Positions 27,801 to 35,252 of a stretch of 64,000 nucleotides of DNA are shown here, piece after piece (the first letter of the stretch is position 1; each line of letters begins with the position of its first letter). The stretch is from Pseudomonas sp. BSw22131 (lineage in GTDB: Bacteria > Pseudomonadota > Gammaproteobacteria > Pseudomonadales > Pseudomonadaceae): assembly GCF_026810445.1 (NCBI RefSeq), contig NZ_CP113949.1, forward strand, positions 4,960,001 to 5,024,000. Direction: 5' to 3'. A program made the translations under genes and the position numbers. Below the pieces are notes generated by a model, which made no database searches, was not told where the DNA came from, and worked only from the letters and a program-made list of their open reading frames with translations.

Positions 27801-28007
27801 GGCGGCCCAGATAATGCTGTTCATACTCCCGGAGTCGTCGACCAACAGCATCACGTTCGGTGTCACAGAACCGGCCGTCAACAGCGGCGAGTCTGAAGGG
27901 ACGAACGCCGCATAGGCCGTGGCTGCTCCGTATAGCCCGAAGAACACCCCGGCCCACAGTTTGGCAAACCATAGCCACTCATTGCGATATGACTTAACGC
28001 TTGGCAT
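24900..28007 (-). CDS. pilY1: Pilus tip adhesin/assembly protein PilY1
   Basis: A 1035-residue secreted protein. A signal peptide (to about residue 34) is followed by a von Willebrand A-like domain with the metal-binding DDSGSMN near residue 57. The middle holds acidic stretches (DPNDDDGDNLNGDGEGD) and the C-terminal half is the PilY1 beta-propeller, with an EF-type calcium loop DSNGDNVINSAD at about 967. The protein ends NRRIMWRQIK. PilY1 caps the pilus, promotes extension and adhesion, and acts in surface sensing. I start at ATG 28007, which overlaps the end of pilX by 14 bases. By eye the gene is lower in G+C than its neighbours. It is shorter than P. aeruginosa PilY1. Confidence 0.93.
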   Translation of the reverse strand: MPSVKSYRNEWLWFAKLWAGVFFGLYGAATAYAAFVPSDSPLLTAGSVTPNVMLLVDDSGSMNSIIWAAGFNPNATPVQVYNCSSDNDCDFINALDMDNTNYFVGNLRRGGCSSGYDGFYKVSTNSIVCLRLPDPVGNGNTRYTTAYISYLISATNLSKKDYTNDSTIPNDYRINVARNVSSALVTSNRNLRIGLATFNAPTNSNPGPGGNIARAITDLTQTTTTTSDQATKNYNDLISSISGLAAIANTPLAETYYEITRYFRGMAPYYNTVPTTYTSPIQYRCQKNYGVVITDGLPTYDRTFPANDPLGGTNIPNWDPNDDDGDNLNGDGEGDTLYLDDIAKFAYDIDMRIGGTDAASKSWDAADFTKQNLFTYTVGFTAANKMLLNAANNGKGIYYQATDSAGLNTALSAALNDITSRAGTGGGAASDSSSLSSSSVFYQTQYDPTDWRGTIKSLAIGADGTVNTASPNWTTDRQIVPGTVAASATYESWNAATSSVIPLSYNSFSLAQKTVLNSNLPSGITGSDLVEWSKGTNKTGLKTRTVLLGDVINSPLAFASPSDILASDPAADNSYTTYLDVKAASMDQNIVVNANDGLVNVINPSNGNRRYAYMPSTVLPNLHYVADTAYVNGVSHKFLADGQVSIVDVQFSSSWKTLALGGVGAGGKGFYALQLFNASGSNAVNALWDISSTTTGYANMGYAYAKPEVAQLPDGRWAAFIANGYGSTNGVASLFVVDVSNGSLIKEIPVDITGNNGLSSVRLRVNAQSVVQYAYGGDLKGQMWKFDFTTTAAPTGKVGLGGSPLFVASGGANQPITAQPIVGNNPNGGKMVYFGTGKLLEVADKTTKTTQAFYAIWDNDGTTANYRESDLVAQAINGVYSGSAGQFFTTTQNDVNYAAKKGFYLPLIYNNVATGERVIYAADLAFGRVRFTTAIVDTADLCSSSGSGRFVDLDALSGKMLSYPVLDSNGDNVINSADGTASGLLVSGGVPYLAATLNKENGNQSLILSGDPTKPLQLLELGGLLNRRIMWRQIK

Positions 28008-28521
28008 AAATACTTTCCACCACGGTTCGCGAGTTGCCCTGCAAGCCAACGCCGGTTATTCGATAAAGCGTCCAGGATTTACTTTCATCCGTACCCACCA
28101 GATTGATGTTGACGGGGTCCCTGGTTGTCGCAAATTTTTGAACGGCATAATAGCCAGTGATCCGAGATGCCCCTGCAACCGTAATACTACTTGCCACCCA
28201 CGTAACGCCAGAGACGCCGCTGGTTCCCGCTGCAACCACACTGCTCGCATCCGGTGGTGGCGCGCATTTGCTGCAGACAAGCAATTTGTAGCTGCTCAAT
28301 TGAACAACTGACTCGCCAGCGCGCACCGCCGCCTCCGCATACTGAAAGGACTCATTTCGCAGTTTTACGCTGCCCGACATTTTTTCCTGCAGGTTTGCGT
28401 TCTGCATTGATGAAATGCCAATCAATGTGAGCAGCAAAAGAAATATCAGGCTGACAATCAGCGCCATCCCTTTTTCGGCGCCCTTGATCGGCGCCCTCGG
28501 TTTGTTCCCGGATAAGCTCAT
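27994..28521 (-). CDS. pilX: Type IV minor pilin PilX (cluster 1)
   Basis: A 175-residue PilX. The leader MSLSGNKPRAPIKGAEKG is cut before Met19; the mature helix starts MALIVSLIFLLLL and, as usual for PilX/GspK-type tips, has no Glu at +5. The conserved SMQNANLQEKMSGS stretch follows. The C-terminus is ESIYAKR. It sits in the minor pilin tip complex with PilV, PilW and PilY1. Its end overlaps pilY1, so both are translated from one transcript. Confidence 0.92.
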   Translation of the reverse strand: MSLSGNKPRAPIKGAEKGMALIVSLIFLLLLTLIGISSMQNANLQEKMSGSVKLRNESFQYAEAAVRAGESVVQLSSYKLLVCSKCAPPPDASSVVAAGTSGVSGVTWVASSITVAGASRITGYYAVQKFATTRDPVNINLVGTDESKSWTLYRITGVGLQGNSRTVVESIYAKR

Positions 28522-28532
28522 TCGGACTTCAC

Positions 28533-29225
28533 CTAATTAATCAGATTGCGCAAAGCAGCCAGCACACTGAACGTCTGGTTTTCAACTTTCCCGGTCGCAT
28601 CTTTCAATTCAATGGTGAGTCGCACGCTGCGGACTGCATCGGTAGCGGCAAGGCTCGTCGCATACTTGGTAACGACGGTGTCCGAAGTCGTATTCGCCAA
28701 ACCGAACAGCACAGAAAAACTGTTGACGTTATTGACGATGACAGCGCCTCCCAGCGTTATCTGACCGTTTGCAAACTGGTAAACAAGCTGGCGCACCGGA
28801 AAAGCCAACTGACTGGCTGTGGGACTACCAACCCCGGAGACGGCGGTGGCCGAAGACTTGCAGTCGGACAGGACTGTCCAGGTCGGGATGCCGCCGTTGC
28901 TTCCGACATCCGCCGTTACCAGCGTGAGTGTTTTTGTCGAGCTGTCCCAGCGGATAGGCGTGCGCTCGGCAGCTGCAAAATCCGCGTTAGTGCTTGAGTC
29001 CTTCACGGTATCCAGACAACCAAACATGCCCACCATACGTATTTCCTGAGTCATCTTGGTCAGAATGAAACGAGCATCCTCTTGCATGACCGCTGCTGCG
29101 TTCTGCGAAGCGTATGTGTTCTTTGCGCTGATAAATATCTGAAGAATGCCAGCAACGACAATCAGCCCCAACACCAGAGAGATCATGATCTCGATCAGGC
29201 CAAACCCTTGGGCACTGCGCTTCAT
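28533..29225 (-). CDS. pilW: Type IV minor pilin PilW (cluster 1)
   Basis: A 230-residue prepilin with leader MKRSAQG, mature FGLIEIMISLVLGLIV and Glu at +5. The EDARFILTKMTQEIRMVGMFGC segment is the PilW family mark. It overlaps pilV by four bases (ATGA) and leads to pilX after 11 bases. The paralog at 31373-32065 has the same length. Confidence 0.92.
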   Translation of the reverse strand: MKRSAQGFGLIEIMISLVLGLIVVAGILQIFISAKNTYASQNAAAVMQEDARFILTKMTQEIRMVGMFGCLDTVKDSSTNADFAAAERTPIRWDSSTKTLTLVTADVGSNGGIPTWTVLSDCKSSATAVSGVGSPTASQLAFPVRQLVYQFANGQITLGGAVIVNNVNSFSVLFGLANTTSDTVVTKYATSLAATDAVRSVRLTIELKDATGKVENQTFSVLAALRNLIN

Positions 29226-29686
29226 GGCGTCACCACCTTGGCGTCGATGGCAACCCGGCTGGTAACGGTAAAGGTTTGCATCGTGCCCGCTTTATTAGTT
29301 GCACGAGAGTCATTCCAGATGACAGAAACAGTGACCTGCCTGTTGGTGACGGCAATGCTGCCGTCGCCCGAAGGGCCCGCGAACGTTTTTATGTTGTTGG
29401 AAAAGTCGAAAAGATCCTGAATCTTCGGGGTGTTCAAATTGCCGGCCGAAGGTGCCGAAGCCAGGGAAGCCAGACGGTAATCAGCATCGGGGTTGGCGCG
29501 TATACGGTCCATCATGTCGTAGGCGACAAAGCTGGCCTGGCTGCTCAGTGTGGAGCTGTCGGTGTATTTAAGCGCATTCAACTGAAGCGCGGCCGCTCCC
29601 AACAACCCAATCGCAAGGATCAGCACAGAGACCAGTATTTCGATCAGGGTCATCCCTGTTTGCCTGGCACATAATCCGTTGCGCAT
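29222..29686 (-). CDS. pilV: Type IV minor pilin PilV (cluster 1)
   Basis: A 154-residue prepilin with leader MRNGLCARQTG and mature MTLIEILVSVLILAIGLLGAA, Glu at +5. I start at ATG 29686, six bases after GGAGG; an upstream in-frame TTG would break that spacing. The ALQLNALKYTDSSTLSSQASFVAYDMMDRIRANPDA region is the PilV family mark. The start overlaps the fimT-like stop (ATGA). Confidence 0.91.
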   Translation of the reverse strand: MRNGLCARQTGMTLIEILVSVLILAIGLLGAAALQLNALKYTDSSTLSSQASFVAYDMMDRIRANPDADYRLASLASAPSAGNLNTPKIQDLFDFSNNIKTFAGPSGDGSIAVTNRQVTVSVIWNDSRATNKAGTMQTFTVTSRVAIDAKVVTP

Positions 29687-30153
29687 CAGCAACCTCCACC
29701 CAGCACAATACGACCGGTCAAGCAGATATTGATAAAGCGGATCGCGGTGCTGCGCGTGTAGTTGGCCGTCACAGCGCTGGCCGTGGTCAGGCCCCCGAGA
29801 TTATTGAAGTCCAGAGCCGTGGGCGTCCCGCTCAGCACCAACGCTGAACCCGTGTCCATCGCCGCCAGGTTACGGAGGATTTTTTCCGGTGTGACTGCGG
29901 GATCGATAACTTTCAGAGCGGTATTCCAGGCAGCACCCGCGACAGTCGGTGTGACGCGAATAGTTGTCCCGCTATTTATTGCTTCCTGCCGTGCGTAGTT
30001 CAACACGCGCTGGAAGTCGCTGATTTCTGTGTCGGCTTTGGTGTTGAGAATAGACGTCGTGAAGCTTGGGATTGCGATAGCCGCCAGGATCCCTATCAAC
30101 GTTATCGTCACTAATAATTCAACCAGCGTAAAACCTTCAAAACGCTTGGACAT
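29686..30153 (-). CDS. GspH/FimT-type minor pilin (FimU-like, cluster 1)
   Basis: A 155-residue prepilin with leader MSKRFEG and mature FTLVELLVTITLIGILAAIAIP. Two cysteines near the end (INICL and GGGC) could form a disulfide loop. It heads the first minor-pilin cluster (fimT-like, pilV, pilW, pilX, pilY1, pilE). The position matches fimU of P. aeruginosa. The 271 bases upstream (30154-30424) hold no gene and should contain the promoter; I see no clear sigma54 or AlgR site there. Confidence 0.9.
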   Translation of the reverse strand: MSKRFEGFTLVELLVTITLIGILAAIAIPSFTTSILNTKADTEISDFQRVLNYARQEAINSGTTIRVTPTVAGAAWNTALKVIDPAVTPEKILRNLAAMDTGSALVLSGTPTALDFNNLGGLTTASAVTANYTRSTAIRFINICLTGRIVLGGGC

Positions 30154-30424
30154 TGAGAGTCTCCTGAACGGCGCAACTATAGGTCAGCGCCGCTGCTGGA
30201 TCATGAGCAAAGGGATGTGCGGTTAATTTGTCTGGATGAGCGCCACGGTCTGGGCCGGGGCGGCGACTACAGGATCGCAGAGTACCTTAAATGGAGAAAT
30301 CCAAGGCTTATAAGCAGGTGGTATTTTTTGCGGGTATTAAGGCGGTGGATTAGAGCATAACCAAGCGCCTTGGGCGCAGGGAGTATCGCGTGAGATCAGG
30401 CTTCCAGTTGAACGAGAGTGAAAG

Positions 30425-30859
30425 TCACCGCCCCCAACACCCCAAAACGCTGGCATCCCCCGACAGTCCTGAGTTATCTCGTCTGCCCGTGTTTTCAAGC
30501 ACGAAACTTCCGCACGTATCCCCGCGCATCAGCGAGCCTTTTGGTGCGGCAGTGAGTACAAAGGTTTGCTCGGTTCGCTGCGACGCAACGGTATAAAACG
30601 CGTTGCCTTCCGAGACCTGATGCTCACGCGCAGGCGGTCCGGCGAAGTCGGTGTATTGCGCGGTTTTTGAGTAGAACCGCTCCAGCTTCTGCGCTTCTTC
30701 AGTCAACAGGGCGGCGATCTCGGCGCGGCGGGCTTTTTTGACGTACTCGGTGTAGATGGGATAGCCGACGGCGGCCAGGATGGCGATCACACCGATCACT
30801 ACCATGAGCTCGATCAAGGAAAAGCCTGCATTGCGCCCGCTGCTGGCGGCCACTTTCAC
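30425..30859 (-). CDS. Type IV minor pilin PilE (cluster 2)
   Basis: A 144-residue PilE paralog. The start is GTG 30859, overlapping the TGA of the preceding gene (GTGA). The leader is MKVAASSGRNAG, longer than in cluster 1, and the mature protein begins FSLIELMVVIGVIAILAAVGYP with Glu at +5. Cysteines GDTCGSF and LGCWGR match the disulfide of the first copy. It ends the second minor-pilin cluster. The two PilE proteins share the overall layout but differ at many positions. Confidence 0.9.
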   Translation of the reverse strand: MKVAASSGRNAGFSLIELMVVIGVIAILAAVGYPIYTEYVKKARRAEIAALLTEEAQKLERFYSKTAQYTDFAGPPAREHQVSEGNAFYTVASQRTEQTFVLTAAPKGSLMRGDTCGSFVLENTGRRDNSGLSGDASVLGCWGR

Positions 30860-31362
30860 TGCCGTTGACGCCACATAATGCGGCGTTGATCGGTATGCAC
30901 GCTTTCCAGCACTGTACGGGCATCGCCCTGAATCGCGACCGCTGTGACGCGATAAAGCACCCATGCCTCGTCCTCGCCCGCAGGACCGGCGTTGACCGGA
31001 TCGCGGGTGGTGGCGAAGTTTTGCAGTGCGTAGAAGCCTCCTTCGGCAGCGATCCACTTCACGACCTCACCCCCCGCACCTGCATGTTCCAGCGTCAACG
31101 CCTCAGGTGGCGGGCCACAAGTGGCAACCGAGCCGCAGCGCGGCAGCGCGACCCCCGCTGTTTTCACCTTGGCCTCTCCAGCCCTCAGCACACGTTCGGC
31201 CAACTGGAAAGATGCTTGCCGACGGTTGAGGCTGCCGGCCATTTTTTCCTGGAGCGTTGCGTTTTGCAGAGAAGACAGGCCGAGCATCGTCAGCAACAAC
31301 AAAAAAACCAGGCTGACGATCAGCGCAGTGCCGCGTTGATCGGTGGCGAAATGAGCAGTCAT
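30856..31362 (-). CDS. Minor pilin PilX with a PilY1-like C-terminal tail (cluster 2)
   Basis: A 168-residue PilX paralog (ATG 31362, preceded by GAGGTG). The leader is MTAHFATDQRG and the helix begins TALIVSLVFLLLL; the LQNATLQEKMAGS stretch matches cluster 1. Where cluster-1 PilX stops (ESIYAKR), this copy continues ESVHTDQ and then RRIMWRQRQ. That tail is nearly the same as the last residues of PilY1 (RRIMWRQIK), with 18 of 21 identical bases over RRIMWRQ and only third-position changes. I infer an in-frame deletion that removed pilY1 and fused its last codons to pilX. Confidence 0.88.
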   Translation of the reverse strand: MTAHFATDQRGTALIVSLVFLLLLTMLGLSSLQNATLQEKMAGSLNRRQASFQLAERVLRAGEAKVKTAGVALPRCGSVATCGPPPEALTLEHAGAGGEVVKWIAAEGGFYALQNFATTRDPVNAGPAGEDEAWVLYRVTAVAIQGDARTVLESVHTDQRRIMWRQRQ

Positions 31363-31372
31363 GAAAGGCACC

Positions 31373-32065
31373 TCAACCGAGCCGATTGCGTAAAGCGGCG
31401 ACCATACTGAACGTCTGTTCTTTGACCCGTTGCGCAGGGTCAGACAACGTCAATGTGATGCGTACGCTGCGTATCAGCGCAGGGTTGTCCGGGGCTTCGA
31501 CGTAGCGCGAAACGAGTCTTTGAGCAGGCGAGTCTGCGACACCAAAAAGCACACTGAAGGCGCTGACATTGCTGATAAGCGCTGCCCCGTTCAGCCTCAA
31601 GTCAGCCGCCCGTGCATTGAACGCATAAACGTGCCGCTGAACCGGAAAGCTCAGTTCTCCCACCCCAGCGCCTTGGGAATAGGCAGTTGCCGCCATGGCG
31701 CAATCGGTGCGGACGGTCCAGACCGGCTCGCCTTGTTGCCCGTCAACGCTGGCCGTGACCAGCGTCAGGCTCTGAGCGCTCGCCTGCCAGTGAATCGGGT
31801 TTTGGAATGCACCGGCGAAGTCGCCTTTATCACTGGCATCCCTCACCGACGCCAGACACCCAAACGTGCCCACCATGCGAATGTCCTGCGCCAGCTTGTT
31901 GAGCACAAACCGCGCATCCTCTTGCAGGTTCGCGGACGCCATCTGGCTCAGATACGTGTCCTTCGAGCTGATGAACATCTGCGTGAGCGCCACTGCCATC
32001 ACCAGACTCAGCGTCAACGCCACCATCAGCTCAATCAAGCCAAAGCCTCTCGAGCGACGACTCAC
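31373..32065 (-). CDS. Type IV minor pilin PilW (cluster 2)
   Basis: A 230-residue PilW paralog with leader MSRRSRG and mature FGLIELMVALTLSLVMAV. EDARFVLNKLAQDIRMVGTFGC aligns with the first copy (EDARFILTKMTQEIRMVGMFGC), and both end in an MVAALRNRLG / VLAALRNLIN type tail. It overlaps the pilV paralog by four bases, the same spacing as in cluster 1, so the whole block was duplicated or inherited as a unit. Confidence 0.91.
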   Translation of the reverse strand: MSRRSRGFGLIELMVALTLSLVMAVALTQMFISSKDTYLSQMASANLQEDARFVLNKLAQDIRMVGTFGCLASVRDASDKGDFAGAFQNPIHWQASAQSLTLVTASVDGQQGEPVWTVRTDCAMAATAYSQGAGVGELSFPVQRHVYAFNARAADLRLNGAALISNVSAFSVLFGVADSPAQRLVSRYVEAPDNPALIRSVRITLTLSDPAQRVKEQTFSMVAALRNRLG

Positions 32066-32523
32066 GGCGTGCCTCCCGCGCCGACCGATACAACGCTGCT
32101 GAGCGTGTACGTTTCCAGCTGACCGTTTTGCCCGGAGCCGCGGGCGTCGCTCCAGTCGATTGCGACTGTCACCGCGTCGCCGGCAACCGAGATTCGGCCA
32201 TCAGCAGTGTCGCCTGCCATCTGCCGGACATTCATGGCGAAATCGAACAGGTCTTGATGTCGAGGATTGTCGAGGTCCGCCGAGGTTGGCGCCTGGCTCA
32301 ACCCGGCAAGTGCATAGCTGGCATCCGGGTTCGCCCGCATGCGCTCAAGCATGTCCTGAGCGATGAAACCCGCTTGGGTGCGGCGTAACGCGCTGTCGGT
32401 ATATTTGAGGGCATTGATCTGCACCGCAGCCGCGCCCAGCACGCCGACGGACAGAATCAGCAACGCAACCATGACCTCAATCAGCGTCATCCCTGACTGA
32501 TCACTTCCCTGTTTTAGCGTCAT
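32062..32523 (-). CDS. Type IV minor pilin PilV (cluster 2)
   Basis: A 153-residue PilV paralog. The start ATG 32523 follows GGAGAC and gives leader MTLKQGSDQSG with mature MTLIEVMVALLILSVGVLGAA. The INALKYTDSALRRTQAGFIAQDMLERMRANPDA stretch tracks the first copy. It heads the second cluster; no fimT-like gene precedes it on this strand. An open frame runs on upstream without pilin features. Confidence 0.9.
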   Translation of the reverse strand: MTLKQGSDQSGMTLIEVMVALLILSVGVLGAAAVQINALKYTDSALRRTQAGFIAQDMLERMRANPDASYALAGLSQAPTSADLDNPRHQDLFDFAMNVRQMAGDTADGRISVAGDAVTVAIDWSDARGSGQNGQLETYTLSSVVSVGAGGTP

Positions 32524-32741
32524 CAACGACGTCTCCAAAGTCCATTTGCAGGACTCATTGAAGCCGGTTATCGCAAGACTGCCCGCGTTAAAGCAGTCGA
32601 GTGTGTAACCGCTATTTGCCGACACAACGGCTCACAACACAGCGACTCAAACCGCTTGCCCGCACAGCGAATTGCGGGTTTGCTTGGCGCCCTGCGCAAG
32701 GAGTGGCGCAGGTGTAAAACGCCCACAGGGAGGCCGCGCCG

Positions 32742-33251
32742 TTGAGACAGTCAGGGTTCACGTTGGTGGAGTTATTGGTGGTGTTGGTACTGATCGCGAT
32801 CATCGCAGGGATTGCGCTGCCAGCGTTCAACAGTCTGATTGAATCGCAACGCCGCCAGGATGCCGCTCAACAGTTGGTCAGTGGAATTCGCATGGCCCGG
32901 GCAGAGGCCATCGCGCGCAATCAGGTGGTGGTCATCGCGCCGATCAAAGGAGAATGGAGCCTTGGCTGGACGACCTTCGTTGACACCAATCGCAACGGAT
33001 TGATGGATGACGATGAACCCTCACTGGCAGAACGTTCGGGTTACCGAAACGTCAAGGTAGCCGCCAACAGCAAGGTGAAACACTCGATTGCCTTCGACAG
33101 CACAGGCGGTTCCACCAACAGTGGTACGGGTAACGGCACGTTGTTCATCTGCGAGAAAGGCCGAGCGGCCAGCCAGCATCGCGTGATATTGGCGCCGTCC
33201 GGGCGAACCCGGATTGCGAACGATGAGGTTATAACCGCGTTGTGCGGCTAA
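32742..33251 (+). CDS. GspH/FimT-type pseudopilin, divergent (cluster 2)
   Basis: A 169-residue prepilin with a five-residue leader (MRQSG) and mature FTLVELLVVLVLIAIIAGIALP. The body has ARAEAIARNQVVVIAPIKG and a WTTFVDTNRNGLMDDDEP loop that resembles a calcium-binding turn. Two cysteines (FICEKG and ALCG) may pair. The start is TTG 32742, eight bases after GGAGG. It is divergent from the cluster-2 pilV and converges on ispH, unlike the fimT/fimU arrangement of P. aeruginosa where all lie on one strand. Confidence 0.88.
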   Translation: MRQSGFTLVELLVVLVLIAIIAGIALPAFNSLIESQRRQDAAQQLVSGIRMARAEAIARNQVVVIAPIKGEWSLGWTTFVDTNRNGLMDDDEPSLAERSGYRNVKVAANSKVKHSIAFDSTGGSTNSGTGNGTLFICEKGRAASQHRVILAPSGRTRIANDEVITALCG

Positions 33252-33255
33252 GGCC

Positions 33256-34203
33256 TCACAGCAACGACTTGACCCGCAGTTCTTTAGGCATCGAGAACGT
33301 GATGTTCTCTTCACGGCCAGCCAGCTCATCAGCGCCGACCGCGCCCCACGCCTGCAGTTGTTGAATCACGCCACGCACCAATACTTCCGGGGCCGATGCG
33401 CCGGCCGTGATGCCAATGCGCTCGACACCGTCGAACCAGCTGCGCTGCATGTCTTCGGCGCCATCGATCAAATACGCAGGCGTTTCCATGCGCTCAGCAA
33501 GCTCGCGCAGACGGTTTGAGTTGGAGCTGTTCGGGCTGCCCACCACCAACACCACGTCGCACTCATCAGCCAGTTGCTTGACCGCGTCCTGGCGGTTTTG
33601 CGTGGCGTAGCAAATGTCGTCCTTGCGCGGCCCGCCAATGCTCGGAAAACGCACACGCAAGGCGTCAATCACTCGACTGGTGTCGTCCATCGAAAGCGTG
33701 GTCTGGGTCACGAATGCCAGCTTTTCAGGATTGACCACTTGCAGATTAGCGACGTCTTTTTCGTCCTCAACCAGATAGATGGCGCCACCACTGCTGGCGT
33801 CGTACTGGCCCATGGTGCCTTCGACTTCGGGATGCCCTGCGTGGCCTATCAAGATGCACTCATGGCCATCGCGGCTGTAGCGCGCCACCTCGATGTGTAC
33901 CTTGGTCACCAGCGGGCAGGTGGCGTCGAATACCTTGAGGCCACGGCCAGCTGCTTCTGTACGCACGGCCTGGGACACGCCGTGAGCACTGAAAATCACG
34001 ATGACGTCGTCCGGCACCTGATCGAGCTCCTCGACGAAGATCGCGCCGCGAGTACGCAGGTCTTCAACGACGAATTTGTTATGAACCACTTCGTGGCGCA
34101 CATAGATCGGCGGGCCAAACACTTCCAGTGCGCGATTGACGATTTCGATCGCGCGGTCCACCCCGGCGCAGAAGCCACGTGGGTTGGCGAGCTTGATTTG
34201 CAT
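33256..34203 (-). CDS. ispH: 4-hydroxy-3-methylbut-2-enyl diphosphate reductase
   Basis: A 315-residue iron-sulfur enzyme, the last step of the MEP isoprenoid pathway, giving IPP and DMAPP. The three cluster cysteines are Cys12 (RGFCAGV), one in DATCPLV and one in [10 protein letters not shown]; the HGVSQAV and [11 protein letters not shown] motifs bind the diphosphate. I start at ATG 34203 ([15 protein letters not shown]). It follows fkpB on the same strand, as in E. coli and P. aeruginosa. Confidence 0.96.
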   Translation of the reverse strand: MQIKLANPRGFCAGVDRAIEIVNRALEVFGPPIYVRHEVVHNKFVVEDLRTRGAIFVEELDQVPDDVIVIFSAHGVSQAVRTEAAGRGLKVFDATCPLVTKVHIEVARYSRDGHECILIGHAGHPEVEGTMGQYDASSGGAIYLVEDEKDVANLQVVNPEKLAFVTQTTLSMDDTSRVIDALRVRFPSIGGPRKDDICYATQNRQDAVKQLADECDVVLVVGSPNSSNSNRLRELAERMETPAYLIDGAEDMQRSWFDGVERIGITAGASAPEVLVRGVIQQLQAWGAVGADELAGREENITFSMPKELRVKSLL

Positions 34204-34285
34204 GATGTGCCTCGTATCTACGCGCAGTGAAACATATAAACGAAAAGGCCCCGACCGAAGCCGAGGCCAAGTGCGCCGCGACTCG

Positions 34286-34753
34286 TCAGAGCGCTTTGAC
34301 CTCGAAGATTTCAACTTCGAAGGTCAATGTTTTGCCCGACAACGGATGGTTGAAGTCGATGGTCACTTGATCATCGTCAAACGCCTTCACCACGCCGGGC
34401 AGCTCGGTGTTGGCCGCGTCGTTGAAAATCACCAGCAGCCCTTCCGACAGTTCCATGTTCTGGAACTGAGAACGCGCGATGACCTGCACATTTTGTGGGT
34501 TTGGCTGGCCGAATGCGTTTTCAGGCAGTACTTCAAGGATACGTTTGTCGCCTGCCTTGAAACCGAACAACAGCGCTTCAAAGCCAGGCATCAGGTTGCC
34601 ATCGCCGACTTTGAAGGTGGCTGGAGCCTTATCGAACGTGCTGTCGACGGTATCGCCGTTCTCCAGACGCAGCGCAAAGTGCAACGTGACTTCCGTGTTC
34701 TGACCGATGCGTTGTTCCTGTGCAGCGGCTTCGGTCAATAACTGATCAGTCAT
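34286..34753 (-). CDS. fkpB: FKBP-type peptidyl-prolyl isomerase, SlyD/FkpB group
   Basis: A 155-residue isomerase of the SlpA/FkpB type. An FKBP core ([23 protein letters not shown]) is interrupted by the insert-in-flap domain ([17 protein letters not shown]). There is no signal peptide, so it is cytoplasmic. I start at ATG 34753, which overlaps the lspA end by eight bases. Genes ileS, lspA, fkpB and ispH form a conserved operon. Confidence 0.93.
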   Translation of the reverse strand: MTDQLLTEAAAQEQRIGQNTEVTLHFALRLENGDTVDSTFDKAPATFKVGDGNLMPGFEALLFGFKAGDKRILEVLPENAFGQPNPQNVQVIARSQFQNMELSEGLLVIFNDAANTELPGVVKAFDDDQVTIDFNHPLSGKTLTFEVEIFEVKAL

Positions 34754-35252
34754 GAGCTGGCTCTCCGGTTTTCTTGCTCTTGAACATGTCCAGAGCAAGC
34801 ATGATCGCGCCTAAGGTGATGGAGCTATCGGCAATGTTGAACGCCGGAAATCCGTGTTCTTTCCAGTGCACGAAGATGAAGTCGATCACGTGCCCGATGG
34901 CGACGCGATCGTACAGATTTCCCAGCGCGCCACCGAGCACCAACGCCAGTGCAATCGCCAGCCAGGTGTCGTCACGGCCCAGCCGCTTGAGCCAGATGAC
35001 CAGTACAACGCTCACCACGAGGGCGATCAGGGCAAAAAACCAGCGCTGCCAGCCCGAACTGCCGGCCAGGAAGCTGAAAGCCGCACCTGTGTTGTATGCC
35101 AGCATCCAGCTGAAATAGTCAGGAATGATGACTATCTGCTCGTACAACTCCAACCGGTTCTCGAAGTAATACTTGGTGGCCTGATCAATAATCAGAACCA
35201 GCACACTCAGCCACAACCAGCTCAGGCGCCCGAATCGGCTTGCATTAGGCAT
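34746..35252 (-). CDS. lspA: Lipoprotein signal peptidase
   Basis: A 168-residue inner membrane aspartyl protease with four membrane helices. It removes signal peptides from prolipoproteins after lipidation. The catalytic aspartates are in GNLYDRV and [19 protein letters not shown] is the third family motif. ATG 35252 overlaps the ileS stop by eight bases. Confidence 0.95.
   Translation of the reverse strand: MPNASRFGRLSWLWLSVLVLIIDQATKYYFENRLELYEQIVIIPDYFSWMLAYNTGAAFSFLAGSSGWQRWFFALIALVVSVVLVIWLKRLGRDDTWLAIALALVLGGALGNLYDRVAIGHVIDFIFVHWKEHGFPAFNIADSSITLGAIMLALDMFKSKKTGEPAHD

Noticed and set aside
30154..30424. Sigma54 or AlgR sites before the first minor-pilin cluster
   Set aside because: I looked for TGGCAC-N5-TTGC forms and found no convincing match in the gap by eye.
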